This document shows, piece by piece, positions 16,782 through 26,234 of a stretch of 64,000 nt of DNA (within the stretch, counting starts at the first letter, position 1; the number at the start of each line of letters is the position of its first letter). Under the pieces are notes generated by a model. That model was not told where the DNA came from. It ran no database searches and was given only the letters and a program-made list of their open reading frames with translations. This stretch comes from Streptomyces longispororuber (GTDB taxonomy: Bacteria > Actinomycetota > Actinomycetes > Streptomycetales > Streptomycetaceae): positions 1 to 64,000 of the forward strand of contig NZ_JAMOLN010000004.1 in the NCBI RefSeq assembly GCF_024448165.1. The letters run 5' to 3'. The translations under genes and the position numbers were made by a program.

Positions 16782-17171
16782 TCAGTGGCTGAGCAGCCAG
16801 CCGATGCGGTCGTAGGCGAGCACCTGGTAGATGACCATGATCGCCAGCAGCCAGCGGGCGGCCCGGCGCAGATCCGCGAAGTACAGAGCTGCCACCGCGC
16901 CGAAGAACACCGCGAGTTCGAGGAGCAGCCGCAGCGGGCCAGGCGTGTGGACGTCGCTCTCGCCCGAGCGCGACGGGTCGTCCGGCACGGCAAAGGTGCC
17001 CCACATCCAGCCGACGGCCACCGGCAGCACGACCACCGCGAGCCAGCGCCACGGCGACGGAACAGTGCGCCAGGCCCAGATGCCGAAGCAGACCAGCGAG
17101 GTCATTTCGAGCAGGAAGCGGATGCCGAGCACGACGTCGTTGTTGGCGAGCGCCAGAGTCGTGTGACTCAC
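16782..17171 (-). CDS. YrdB-like (DUF2568) small membrane protein
   Basis: A 129-residue protein with four hydrophobic segments (around residues 13-33, 41-57, 79-98, 105-122) matching the pattern of the YrdB/DUF2568 family. Its start overlaps the stop of the SRPBCC gene upstream. Function unknown; the coupling implies a shared role or at least co-expression. Confidence 0.75.
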   Translation of the reverse strand: MSHTTLALANNDVVLGIRFLLEMTSLVCFGIWAWRTVPSPWRWLAVVVLPVAVGWMWGTFAVPDDPSRSGESDVHTPGPLRLLLELAVFFGAVAALYFADLRRAARWLLAIMVIYQVLAYDRIGWLLSH

Positions 17172-17719
17172 CGGGGGACCTCCGTCTCAGCAGTCTCAGC
17201 GGTCTCGGCAGTGGTCCTGAGGGCTTCCAGCCAGTTCTGCAGGACGGTGCGCAGCTTGGCACTGGGAAAGTACAGGGCGATGAGCGGGCCGCCGATGGAC
17301 TCCTCCGACAGCACGTCGGTGGCGTGCCCGCCGTCGACGGGGGCGAGCCGGAAGCGGTGCACCGCCCGGGTGCCCGCGAGCACGCCGGTCCAGCACAACT
17401 CCTGCAGCGGTTCGACCACGGCCAGCGTCGACCTGATGGGCATCCCGCCCAGCTTCCAGCGGAACTGCTCGTCCGGCACGGTGCCCTTCGGTCCCTGCCG
17501 CACGGAGGTGACTCCCGGCACCCAGGAGGGCCAGCCCGGCAGATCGTGCAGCAGCCGCCACACGGCGGCCGGGGGAGCTGCGATCCGCACCCGGCTGACG
17601 GCGGTCACGGGCGCCCGGTCGTCGATGAGGCCGCCTTTGGCGTAGTGCTGCCGGAGCTCATCCAGCGAGGGTCCGCGGTAGAGGACGCGGCCGAGTAAAG
17701 AACGTGAGGCGACTGGCAA
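17168..17719 (-). CDS. SRPBCC-family protein
   Basis: A 183-residue START/SRPBCC-like protein: VRIAAPPAAVWRLLHDLPGWPSWVPGV (broken here as AAPPAAVWRLLHDLPGW and SWVPGV) is the usual opening strand and helix of this fold. A TTG start at 17719 is supported by GGGAG six to seven bases upstream. The C-terminus has a short TAE repeat (TTAETAETAETE). Partner of the YrdB-like protein. Likely binds a hydrophobic ligand; no pathway link is evident. Confidence 0.72.
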   Translation of the reverse strand: MPVASRSLLGRVLYRGPSLDELRQHYAKGGLIDDRAPVTAVSRVRIAAPPAAVWRLLHDLPGWPSWVPGVTSVRQGPKGTVPDEQFRWKLGGMPIRSTLAVVEPLQELCWTGVLAGTRAVHRFRLAPVDGGHATDVLSEESIGGPLIALYFPSAKLRTVLQNWLEALRTTAETAETAETEVPR

Positions 17720-17861
17720 GGTGGCTCCCAGAGTGCGTGTGTGGAACGGTGTCGTAGGTCAGGGGAACGGCCGGCCGGCGGGTCTCTGAACCAGATCCCC
17801 GCCGCATCCTTCCCCGCCCTCCGACTCCCCAGCCCTGTGAACCGGAGCGTGAGGCCTCCGG

Positions 17862-18218
17862 CTAAAAGGCAGCAAAACCCGTGCGCCGGAGCGGCAGCAG
17901 CGGTACAGGCACACGATCCAGAGGGCGTGCAGACCCTCCTGGAGGGGGGGCTCAACAGCTCCTTGGGAACCGTCCCTTCGGCGGGTGCGAGCGCAGCGGC
18001 CAGAGCGTGGCGCAGTTGCTTCACGTACGTCTGCACCGTGCCCGTGGAGGAGCCGGGAGTCGTGCCGTCCCACAGTTTCCGGACCATGGCATCCAGTGAC
18101 ACCTGCCGGCCGAGGTCGGCCGCGAGCAGGGCGAGCACCTGCCGTGCCCTGGCCGCGCTGGGCACAAGGACCGACCGTGCACCGTCACCACGAGCGGCCC
18201 GAGGACACCGATCTCCAT
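17862..18218 (-). pseudogene. Decayed SARP-family regulator
   Basis: The ATG at 18218 follows GGAGAAAGGGAG and opens MEIGVLGPLVVTVHGRS, the SARP start. A one-base deletion near 18170 then shifts the frame, and the homology continues as PSAARARQVLALLAADLG, followed by QTYVKQLRHALAAALAP. After a further shift and a large internal deletion, a piece of the activation domain (PLQEGLHALWIVCLYRCCRSG) appears and the reading ends in GFAAF-stop, like the DLAVF-stop of the intact SARP at 28991-29791. About two thirds of the gene is missing. Confidence 0.8.
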
Positions 18219-18375
18219 CTCCCTTTCTCCTTCCGCACTGTGCAGGCCTTCTTCAGGCCTCCGCGGTGACAGTCGCACGAGGGCGCCACCACCGACAGGG
18301 AAAGGAACACGTGACAGACGCTGAATCCGTGGGGTGCGGCACATGAGATCTTCACGGGTGCGTCCCTGTCCGGGG

Positions 18376-19866
18376 TCAGGCCGGCCGGACCGGCGCCTCT
18401 TTCCCCGTGTGCGGGGTGCGCACGACCGGCTTTCCCGTCCCTTCGTCCGTCGCGGGGCGGGCCGGACCGGGCAGCAGCAGTCCGGCGAGCACCGCGCCCG
18501 CCGCGACGACGACCGCCGCGGTGACGAAGCCCGCTGTCGCGGCGGCTTCGACGCCGGCGCCGGGCGCCGCGGCGCCGACCGTGCCATGCGCGAGGACGGT
18601 GCCGACGACGGCGACTCCGACGGCGTTGCCGAGTTCCATCATGGTGTCGCTGAGGGCAGCCGCGTTGCCCGACCGTTCGGGTGTGACCATGGACAACTGG
18701 GTGTCCGTCGCGGGACCGAGGGCCAGGCCGACGCCCACGCCGAGCAGCGCGAGCCCGGGCAGGACACCCGGGTAGCCGTCGGCCGCCGCGAGTGTCAGGG
18801 CGCCGGCCGCGGCGGCTGCCAGACCGGTGGCGACGCCGCCGCGCGGGCCGGTGCGACGGGCCAGCCACGGGGCGAGGGACGAGCCCGCGCCGACCGCGAC
18901 CGCGATCGGGGCGAGCGCGAGACCGGCTTTCAACGGGCCGTATGCCAGGCCGAATTGAAGGAACTGGGTGAGGGTGAACAGCGTGCCGGCGAGCCCGCTG
19001 AAGAGCAGCATGATGCCGGCGCTCGCGCCGAGGAAGGCGGGACGGCGCAGCAGCGCGAAATCGACCATCGGGCTGGGGTGCCGCCGTTCCCACGCCACGA
19101 AGCAGGTGACGCACACCAGCGCGCCGCCGAACGCACCCAGGACGGCGGCCGATGTCCACCCGTCGCCCGAGGCGTGGATGGCGCCGAACACCAGGGCCAC
19201 CATGACCGCGGAGCCGAGCACCGCGCCCACCGGGTCCAGCGGCCGGGGCACGGGCGCCGCCGACTCCGGCAGCAACAGGAGACCCGCGGCCAGGACGACG
19301 GCGACCGGCAGCAGGTTCACCAGGAAGACCGAGCCCCACCAGAAGTGGCCCACAAGGGCGCCGCCGAACACCGGCCCCACGGCCACCCCCAGCGCGGACG
19401 CGCTGCCCCAGACGGCCAGGGCGCGCGGCCTCTCGTGCTCGGGGAACACGTCCACCAGGATGGACAGGGTGCCGGGCATGACCAGGGACGCGGCCACGCC
19501 CATCACCGCCCGCGCGACGACCAGTTGGGCCGCTCCGTCCGCGGCCAGGGCGAGGAGCGTGCCGACGCCGAACAGCACGACGCCGAGCAGGGTGGCCCGC
19601 TTGCGGCCGTACCGGTCGGACAGGGTGCCCGCGGTGAGCAGGCAGGCCGCGAAGACCAGCGAGTAGCCGTCGACGATCCACTGGGCGGTGCCGATGCCGA
19701 TGTCCAGGTCGTGCATCATGCTGGGCAGCGCGACGTTGAGCAGCCCGTTGTTGAGGATGATCACGAACAGGGCGAGGGAGAGGACCGCGAGCACCGCCCA
19801 GCGGCGCGGGTCCGGTGGGCCCGCGAGCCCGGACGTGTGGACATCCTCGTCGTACGTCGACCGCAT
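18376..19866 (-). CDS. MFS drug/H+ antiporter (DHA2-type, ~14 TM)
   Basis: A 496-residue major facilitator protein with many hydrophobic helices, the inter-helix motif GTLSDRYGRKR near residue 85 and PGTLSILVDVFP. Length and pattern fit the 14-helix DHA2 exporters that often give self-resistance in biosynthetic clusters. It is divergent from the sugar operon (304 bp between starts). Likely exports the cluster product; substrate unknown. The C-terminal tail is charged and cytoplasmic. Confidence 0.92.
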   Translation of the reverse strand: MRSTYDEDVHTSGLAGPPDPRRWAVLAVLSLALFVIILNNGLLNVALPSMMHDLDIGIGTAQWIVDGYSLVFAACLLTAGTLSDRYGRKRATLLGVVLFGVGTLLALAADGAAQLVVARAVMGVAASLVMPGTLSILVDVFPEHERPRALAVWGSASALGVAVGPVFGGALVGHFWWGSVFLVNLLPVAVVLAAGLLLLPESAAPVPRPLDPVGAVLGSAVMVALVFGAIHASGDGWTSAAVLGAFGGALVCVTCFVAWERRHPSPMVDFALLRRPAFLGASAGIMLLFSGLAGTLFTLTQFLQFGLAYGPLKAGLALAPIAVAVGAGSSLAPWLARRTGPRGGVATGLAAAAAGALTLAAADGYPGVLPGLALLGVGVGLALGPATDTQLSMVTPERSGNAAALSDTMMELGNAVGVAVVGTVLAHGTVGAAAPGAGVEAAATAGFVTAAVVVAAGAVLAGLLLPGPARPATDEGTGKPVVRTPHTGKEAPVRPA

Positions 19867-20170
19867 CGCTGGTCCTCTCCTCGAGCTCACGGGGGCCGGC
19901 GCCGGTGCGCGCCCCGACGAGCGTGGCCCCGGCCGCTGAAGTCCCGGTTGTGGAACCGGTCCCACGGCCACCCGAACAGAACTCCTGAATGCTCACGGCT
20001 GAAGAACAGTCGAATTCCGTGGTGTACCGGGGTCGGCGCTTTGCCGGACTTTTAGCGCAGCCGCACACGATGGAGCCCCGGCACCGTGTGCTCGTACGGA
20101 GCGAACACGTTCGGGAAAACCACTCGAATCGTTCTGCCGTCGCTATCAGCCGGATACACGAAAGGTAGTC
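19867..20170. promoter_or_regulatory. Divergent promoter region between MFS gene and sugar operon
   Basis: A 304-bp gene-free stretch that must carry promoters for both directions. CCGGTT (19944-19949) and AACCGG (19954-19959) form a small palindrome inside GTCCCGGTTGTGGAACCGGT, a possible repressor site nearest the MFS side. GAAAGG precedes the plus-strand start. No clear -10/-35 pair could be assigned. Confidence 0.4.
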
Positions 20171-21319
20171 ATGATCAATCTCTTTCAGCCCCAAGTCGGA
20201 GCGGAGGAACTCGCCGCGATTGCCGAGACCTTCGATGACAAGTGGTTGGGACACGGCCCGCGTACCCGGGCCTTCGAGGCTGCTTTCGCGGAGCACATCG
20301 ACGTGCCTGCCGAACACGTCGTCTTCATCAACTCGGGAACGTCAGGGCTTTTCCTCGCCCTGGAGGCGATGGACCTGCAGGACGGGGACGAGGTGGTGCT
20401 GCCGTCCCTCAGCTTCGTCGCGGCCGCGAACGCCGTACTCAGCTGTGGCGCCCGACCGGTCTTCTGCGACGTCGACCCCCGGACCCTCAATCCCACGGTC
20501 GAGGACATCGAGCAGGCGCTCACGCCCCGGACCAGGGCAGTGGTCGTCCTGCACTACGGGGGCTCGCCCGGTGACATCGTCCGCATCGCGGACCGTTGCC
20601 GGGAGCTGGGCGTCACACTCGTCGAGGACGCCGCCTGCGCGGTGGCCTCCCGGGTGGACGGCCGGGCCGTGGGCTCGTTCGGCGACATCGCCATGTGGAG
20701 CTTCGACGCCATGAAGGTCCTGGTCACCGGCGACGGCGGAATGATCTACGTCAAGGACCGGGAACGAGCGGTCCGGACCAGGCGGCTGGCGTACCACGGG
20801 CTTGCCCAGCCCAGCGGTTTCGGCCACGCGAAAGTCTCCTCCCGCTGGTGGGAGCTGGACATCCCCGAGCCCGGCCGCCGTGTCATCGGCAACGACCTCA
20901 CCGCCGCGATCGGCGCCGTACAGCTGCGCCGGCTCCCCGAGTTCGTACGCCGCCGCCAGGAGATCTGCGCGCTCTACGACCGTGAACTGGCCGAGGTGCC
21001 CGGGGTGCTGCTGCCCCCCGCCCTGCCGGACGGCCACGAGTCCACCCACTACTTCTACTGGGTGCAGACAGACCCCGAGGTCCGGGACCAGCTGGCCGGC
21101 GACCTCTACCAGGACGGCATCTACACGACCTTCCGCTACGCACCGCTGCACAAGGTCCCCGCCTTCGGCTCCCAGAGCCTTCAGCTGCCTCACTCGGACT
21201 GGGCCGAGGAACGGACCCTGTGCCTGCCCCTGCATCCCGGCCTGAGCGACGGCGACGTGCGCACGGTCGCGGCGGCCGTGCGCAAGTCTCTAGAGAACCG
21301 GCGCCGCACGCTTTCATGA
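20171..21319 (+). CDS. TDP-4-keto-hexose C4 aminotransferase (DesI/SpnR-like)
   Basis: A 382-residue DegT/DnrJ/EryC1-family sugar aminotransferase. The Schiff-base Lys182 lies in WSFDAMKVLVTGDGGM. The N-terminus MINLFQPQVGAEELAAI and segments such as LHYGGSPGDIVRIADRC and SSRWWELDI closely follow the SpnR/DesI type, which aminate C4 of a TDP-4-keto-deoxysugar using PLP and an amino donor. Together with the 3-dehydratase and 2,3-dehydratase downstream it predicts TDP-4-amino-2,3,4,6-tetradeoxyhexose. First gene of the plus-strand sugar operon. Confidence 0.9.
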   Translation: MINLFQPQVGAEELAAIAETFDDKWLGHGPRTRAFEAAFAEHIDVPAEHVVFINSGTSGLFLALEAMDLQDGDEVVLPSLSFVAAANAVLSCGARPVFCDVDPRTLNPTVEDIEQALTPRTRAVVVLHYGGSPGDIVRIADRCRELGVTLVEDAACAVASRVDGRAVGSFGDIAMWSFDAMKVLVTGDGGMIYVKDRERAVRTRRLAYHGLAQPSGFGHAKVSSRWWELDIPEPGRRVIGNDLTAAIGAVQLRRLPEFVRRRQEICALYDRELAEVPGVLLPPALPDGHESTHYFYWVQTDPEVRDQLAGDLYQDGIYTTFRYAPLHKVPAFGSQSLQLPHSDWAEERTLCLPLHPGLSDGDVRTVAAAVRKSLENRRRTLS

Positions 21320-21475
21320 AGCGGACTTTCCGACGGGTGGCCAGGTAAGCGAGAAGTTGCCGCAGGGAATTGCGGGGTGGCCGCACAGCGCAAGTGAACC
21401 TTTAGAACCGGCCTGCACTCTGCTGGCGAACGGCAGCTGTCGGCGTCGCACCGACAATCTCGAGGAAGGTCAGCG

Positions 21476-22765
21476 ATGCGTATTCTTTTCAACGTCTTTC
21501 CGGCATCGTCGCATGTATATCCAATCGCCCCACTGGCATGGGCACTGCAGAGCGCCGGTCACGAAGTCGTGATGGCCACCACCGAGGCCGGTCTCGACCC
21601 GAAGTTGTTCACGAACATCGCCTCGGCCGGCCTCACCTCAGTGTCACTGGGCGGAAAGGAGGAACTCGCCGACTCGCTGGCGCCCCTGCTCGCTGCCGCG
21701 AACCGCCCCGACCGACGTACCGCGTCGATCGACCCGGACGACGAGGACACCTGGCGCACCTGCCGGGGCATGCTGACCGACCTGCTCGACGCGCACTATC
21801 CGCCGGAGTCGGTCGGCGGCGGTCGCCGGCCGGTCCTGGACACGCTGGTGGAGTTCGCCCGGGACTGGCGCCCGGACCTGGTGCTGTGGGACCCACTGGC
21901 GCCGACCGGCGCGGTGGCCGCACGTGCCTGCGGTGCCGCCCACGCCCGCCTCCTGTTCGGCATGGACAACGTCGGTCTGGTCCGGTCCAAGACGCTGCAG
22001 GAGCTGGCCGATCCGGCCTCCGGCCTGACGGAGGACCCGTGGCTGCCGTGGCTGGAGCCGGTGCTGGAGCGGTACGGTCTCGACTTCACCGAGGAGACGC
22101 TGCTCGGCCAGTGGACCGTCGACCTGACGGCGGCGCGGATGCAGTACCCGCTGGATCTGAGGTACGTACCGGTCCGCTGGATCCCGTACAACGGCGGCAG
22201 CGCGTTTCCGCAGTGGCTGCACACCCGGCCCGAGCGGCCCCGGGTGGTGTTCACACTCGGCCAGACCCGCCGGCTCATCGACGGTCCGCAGGGTGGCTTC
22301 CCCCTGCGGGAGTTCTTCGACTCCGTGTCCGACCTGGACCTGGAAATGGTCGCGACCCTGAACAGCGACCAGCTGGCCACCGTGGGTACGCTCCCGGACA
22401 ACATCCGCGCCATCGGATACGTACCGCTCAATCAGATACTGCCCACGAGCTCGGCGGTCATCCACCACGGCGGCGGAGGCACCTCCGGTGCCTGTGTGGC
22501 GTTCCAGGTACCGCAGCTGATCGTGCCGATCCCCTTGTGGGACGAGAAGGTCATCGCGCAGCACATCAGCCGCCGGGGCGCGGGACTGGTCGTCGACCCC
22601 GCGGCGATCGACGTCGACAGCATGCGCAAGGACCTCGTCCGGCTGCTGACGGAACCGTCGTTCCAGACCGGGGCCCACGACCTGTACGAGGACATGCTGG
22701 CCGCCCCGGCACCGAAGGACGTGATTCCGGTACTGGAGAGGCTGACTGCGGAGCATCGCGGCTGA
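21476..22765 (+). CDS. GT-B glycosyltransferase (EryCIII/DesVII/SpnP-like)
   Basis: A 429-residue macrolide-type glycosyltransferase with N-terminal MRILFNVFPASSHVYPIAPLA, a long acceptor-domain region, and the nucleotide-sugar motif HHGGGGTSGAC near residue 330. This family transfers TDP-deoxyaminosugars to polyketide aglycones, often needing a P450-like helper protein; none is seen in this window. A 156-bp gap separates it from the aminotransferase. Its sugar donor is presumably made by the flanking genes; its acceptor may be the type I PKS product. Confidence 0.9.
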   Translation: MRILFNVFPASSHVYPIAPLAWALQSAGHEVVMATTEAGLDPKLFTNIASAGLTSVSLGGKEELADSLAPLLAAANRPDRRTASIDPDDEDTWRTCRGMLTDLLDAHYPPESVGGGRRPVLDTLVEFARDWRPDLVLWDPLAPTGAVAARACGAAHARLLFGMDNVGLVRSKTLQELADPASGLTEDPWLPWLEPVLERYGLDFTEETLLGQWTVDLTAARMQYPLDLRYVPVRWIPYNGGSAFPQWLHTRPERPRVVFTLGQTRRLIDGPQGGFPLREFFDSVSDLDLEMVATLNSDQLATVGTLPDNIRAIGYVPLNQILPTSSAVIHHGGGGTSGACVAFQVPQLIVPIPLWDEKVIAQHISRRGAGLVVDPAAIDVDSMRKDLVRLLTEPSFQTGAHDLYEDMLAAPAPKDVIPVLERLTAEHRG

Positions 22766-22796
22766 GCGTCCGCACCCACGAAGCGAGAGGACCACT

Positions 22797-23864
22797 ATGA
22801 AAGCCCTGGTGTTGGCCGGCGGATCGGGCACCCGTCTACGGCCCTTCAGCTACTCGATGCCCAAGCAGCTCATCCCCATAGCGAACAGGCCGGTCCTGGA
22901 ATACGTCGTGCGGAACATCCTGGACCTGGGCGTGAACGAGATCGGCATCATCGTCAACAGCCGCGACAACGAGATCCAGCAGGTCCTCGGGGACGGGTCG
23001 CGGTTCGGAGCCCGGCTGACCTACATCCGCCAGGAGGACCCCCTCGGTCTCGCGCACACCGTCGCCATCGCCCAGGACTTCCTCGGCGACGACGACTTCG
23101 TGATGTACCTGGGCGACAACATGCTGCCCGACGGAATCTCCGACATCGCCGACGACTTCGCCGCCTGCCGCCCGGCAGCCCACATCGTGGTGCGCAAGGT
23201 CGCGGACCCGCGAGCCTTCGGCGTGGCCGAGCTGGGGCCCGACCGCGAGGTACTGCGCCTGGTGGAGAAGCCGCAGCGGCCACGCAGCGACCTGGCCCTG
23301 ATCGGGGTGTACTTCTTCACCGCCGCGATCCACGAGGCGATCGGGGCCATCACGCCCAGCGCCCGCGGCGAGCTGGAGATCACCGACGCGATCCAGTGGC
23401 TGGTGACACAAGGCGCGGACGTACGGGCCAGCGAGTACGAGGGCTACTGGAAGGACACCGGGAAGGTCGCGGACGTCCTGGAGTGCAACGCACGCGTCCT
23501 GGACAGCCTCCGGCCCGCCGTGCACGGCACCGCCGACGACACCAGCGTGCTGGTGGGGCCGGTCGTCGTGGAAGAAGGGGCACGCATCGTCCGCTCCCGC
23601 ATCGAGGGGCCGGCGATCATCGGCGCGGGCACCGTGGTGGAGGACAGCCACATCAGCCCCCACACGTCCGTGGGACGCGGCTGCGCGGTCGTCAACAGCC
23701 GCCTGGCGCACTCCATCGTCCTGGACGGGGCATCGGTCACCGGCGTGCAGGGCCTGCACAGTTCCCTCGTCGGCCGCTCCGCCTCCGTCGGCATCACCAC
23801 GCAGAGCACGGACGGCTACCGCCTGGTCGTCGGAGACCACACCCAAGTGGAAGTCGCTGCATGA
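22797..23864 (+). CDS. Glucose-1-phosphate thymidylyltransferase (long RmlA type)
   Basis: A 355-residue nucleotidyltransferase with the signature LAGGSGTRLRPFS, the uridylyl/thymidylyl-site motif PKQLIPIANRP and LGDNM. The C-terminal ~110 residues form hexapeptide-like beta-helix repeats (VLVGPVVVEEGARI, IIGAGTVVEDS), the long form common in antibiotic clusters. It makes TDP-glucose, the entry step of the deoxysugar pathway. Its stop overlaps the 4,6-dehydratase start. Confidence 0.95.
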   Translation: MKALVLAGGSGTRLRPFSYSMPKQLIPIANRPVLEYVVRNILDLGVNEIGIIVNSRDNEIQQVLGDGSRFGARLTYIRQEDPLGLAHTVAIAQDFLGDDDFVMYLGDNMLPDGISDIADDFAACRPAAHIVVRKVADPRAFGVAELGPDREVLRLVEKPQRPRSDLALIGVYFFTAAIHEAIGAITPSARGELEITDAIQWLVTQGADVRASEYEGYWKDTGKVADVLECNARVLDSLRPAVHGTADDTSVLVGPVVVEEGARIVRSRIEGPAIIGAGTVVEDSHISPHTSVGRGCAVVNSRLAHSIVLDGASVTGVQGLHSSLVGRSASVGITTQSTDGYRLVVGDHTQVEVAA

Positions 23865-24847
23865 AGATCCTCGTCACCGGCGGAGCCGGCTTCATAGGCT
23901 CCCACTTCGTCCGCAACCTCCTCGCCAACAACTACCCGGACTGGGAGAACGCACGGGTCACCGTCCTGGACAAGCTGACCTACGCGGGCAACCGCAGCAA
24001 TCTCCCCGCCTCGCACCCGCGTCTGGAGTTCGTCCAGGGCGACATCTGCGACGCGGAACTGCTGCGCGAACTGCTGCCCGGACACGACGCCGTGGTGCAC
24101 TTCGCCGCGGAATCCCACGTGGACCGCTCACTGGCCGACGCGGGAGCGTTCTACCGCACCAATGTCCTCGGCACCCAGACGCTGCTCCACGCCGTGCTGG
24201 ACAGCGGTGTCCAGCGGGTCGTGCACGTCTCCACCGACGAGGTGTACGGATCGGTGGAAGAGGGCTCCTGGACCGAGGACTGCCCGCTGCTGCCCAACAG
24301 CCCCTACGCAGCCTCCAAGGCCTGCTCCGACCTGGTGGCCCGCACGTACTGGACCACACACCGGGTGAACCTCTCCGTCACCCGCTGCTCCAACAACTAC
24401 GGCCCGTACCAGCACCCCGAGAAGCTCATCCCGCTGTTCGTCACCAACCTGCTCGAGGGCAAGCAAGTGCCGCTCTACGGCGACGGACGCAACATCCGCG
24501 AATGGCTGCACGTGGACGACCACTGCCGCGGCATCCAGCTCGTACTCGACCACGGCCGGCCCGGCGAGATCTACAACATCGGCGGCGGCAACGACCGGAC
24601 CAACCGCGCCATCACCGAGCGCCTGCTCGATCTGACAGGCCTGGGGCCGGAGATGATCCGGCACGTCGCCGACCGCGAGGCCCACGACCTGCGGTACGCC
24701 ATCGACGACTCCAAGATCCGCGAAGAACTGGGCTATGCGCCGCTCACCGGCTTCGACGAGGGCCTGGCCGCCACAGCGCAGTGGTACCGCGACAACCCGG
24801 GCTGGTGGAAGTCCGCCAAGTACCGAACTGAAGGTGCGGCGGGCTGA
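23861..24847 (+). CDS. rmlB: dTDP-glucose 4,6-dehydratase
   Basis: A 328-residue short-chain dehydrogenase-fold enzyme: NAD site TGGAGFIGSHF, HFAAESHVDRS, STDEVYGS and the YxxxK pair in SPYAASKA. It converts TDP-glucose to TDP-4-keto-6-deoxyglucose, the branch point for all the following sugar enzymes. ATG 23861 overlaps the previous stop (ATGA). Confidence 0.96.
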   Translation: MKILVTGGAGFIGSHFVRNLLANNYPDWENARVTVLDKLTYAGNRSNLPASHPRLEFVQGDICDAELLRELLPGHDAVVHFAAESHVDRSLADAGAFYRTNVLGTQTLLHAVLDSGVQRVVHVSTDEVYGSVEEGSWTEDCPLLPNSPYAASKACSDLVARTYWTTHRVNLSVTRCSNNYGPYQHPEKLIPLFVTNLLEGKQVPLYGDGRNIREWLHVDDHCRGIQLVLDHGRPGEIYNIGGGNDRTNRAITERLLDLTGLGPEMIRHVADREAHDLRYAIDDSKIREELGYAPLTGFDEGLAATAQWYRDNPGWWKSAKYRTEGAAG

Positions 24848-24877
24848 GCACCGCGGAGTGCCGGCCAACGGAAAGGA

Positions 24878-26188
24878 ATGACGATGACTGACAACAAGGA
24901 CATCGTGCTGGACGCGGTCCGCGACTACCACCGGGCGACCGCATCGGACACAGGGTTCAAGCCCGGAGTGACGGAGATCTGGCCGTCCGGCGCGGTCCTG
25001 GACGAAGAGGACCGGGTCGCCATCGTCGAGGCCGCACTCACCATGCGCATCGCGGCCGGACCCAGCTCCAAGAAGTTCGAGTCCGACTTCGCCAAGCTCC
25101 TGAAGCGGCGCAAGGCCCATCTCACGAACTCGGGTTCGTCGGCGAACCTCCTCGCGATCTCCGCCCTCACCTCGGAGACGCTCGGTGACAGACGCCTGAA
25201 ACCGGGGGACGAGGTGATCACGGTCGCGGCGGGATTCCCCACCACCGTGAACCCGATCCTGCAGAACGGGCTCATCCCTGTCTTCGTGGACGTGGACCTG
25301 ACGACGTACAACACGACGGCCGACCGGGTGGCACAGGCGATCGGTCCCAGGACCCGGGCGATCATCATCGCTCATGCGCTCGGCAACCCCTTCGAGGTGG
25401 CCGAGGTGGCCCAGCTCGCCAAGGACCACGACCTCTTCTTCGTCGAGGACAACTGCGACGCGGTCGGCACCCTCTACGACGGCCGGATCACCGGCACCTT
25501 CGGAGACCTGAGCACGGTCAGCTTCTACCCCGCGCACCACCTCACCATGGGCGAGGGCGGCTGCGTCCTCACCAACAACCTCCGCCTGGCCCGCGTGGTG
25601 GAGTCACTGCGCGACTGGGGACGGGACTGCTGGTGCGAACCGGGCAAGAACAACACCTGCTTCAAACGGTTCGAGTACCAGATGGGCAACCTGCCCGCAG
25701 GGTACGACCACAAGTACATCTTCTCCCACGTCGGTTACAACCTGAAGGGAACCGACATCCAGGCGGCACTGGGCCTGACCCAGCTCGCCAAGCTCGACGG
25801 CTTCGTCGAGGCACGACGCCGCAACTGGCGCCGTCTGCGCGAGGGCCTGGACGGCCTTCCGGGCCTGCTGCTCCCCGAGCCGACCCCACGGTCCCTACCG
25901 AGCTGGTTCGGCTTCGTCATCACCGTCGACCCGAAGGCCCGCTTCACGCGTGCCGAACTGGTCGCACACCTGGAAGAACGGAAGATCGGAACCCGGCGGC
26001 TCTTCTCCGGCAACCTCACCCGGCAGCCGGCCTACATCGGCCGCCCCCACCGCATCGTCGGCGACCTCACCAACAGCGACATCATCACCGAGCACACCTT
26101 CTGGATCGGCGTCTACCCAGGGCTCACGGACGAGATGCTGGACTACGTGGTCGCCACCATCAAGGAGTTCGTGGCCGAGCGCGGCTGA
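24878..26188 (+). CDS. NDP-4-keto-6-deoxyhexose 3-dehydratase (SpnQ/ColD/E1-like, PLP + [2Fe-2S])
   Basis: A 436-residue DegT-fold enzyme that has lost the catalytic Lys: the cofactor motif reads FYPAHHLTMGEGG, with His220/221 in its place, as in E1 and SpnQ. Cys193, Cys251, Cys253 and Cys261 reproduce exactly the C-X57-C-X1-C-X7-C iron-sulphur spacing of E1. The enzyme removes the C3 hydroxyl through PMP chemistry plus reduction by a partner flavoprotein or ferredoxin; no dedicated reductase is seen here. It yields the 3-deoxy sugar needed for a tetradeoxyhexose. An ATG six bases further in is an equal start candidate. Confidence 0.95.
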   Translation: MTMTDNKDIVLDAVRDYHRATASDTGFKPGVTEIWPSGAVLDEEDRVAIVEAALTMRIAAGPSSKKFESDFAKLLKRRKAHLTNSGSSANLLAISALTSETLGDRRLKPGDEVITVAAGFPTTVNPILQNGLIPVFVDVDLTTYNTTADRVAQAIGPRTRAIIIAHALGNPFEVAEVAQLAKDHDLFFVEDNCDAVGTLYDGRITGTFGDLSTVSFYPAHHLTMGEGGCVLTNNLRLARVVESLRDWGRDCWCEPGKNNTCFKRFEYQMGNLPAGYDHKYIFSHVGYNLKGTDIQAALGLTQLAKLDGFVEARRRNWRRLREGLDGLPGLLLPEPTPRSLPSWFGFVITVDPKARFTRAELVAHLEERKIGTRRLFSGNLTRQPAYIGRPHRIVGDLTNSDIITEHTFWIGVYPGLTDEMLDYVVATIKEFVAERG

Positions 26189-26234
26189 GAGCCTGCCACA
26201 CCCACATCACCAGAGAGCCAGGGGAGTTACGTCG

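Noticed and set aside
18185..20317. A 710-codon minus-strand frame over the MFS gene
   Set aside because: Shifted-frame shadow of the MFS transporter with Arg/Gly-rich, non-protein-like composition.
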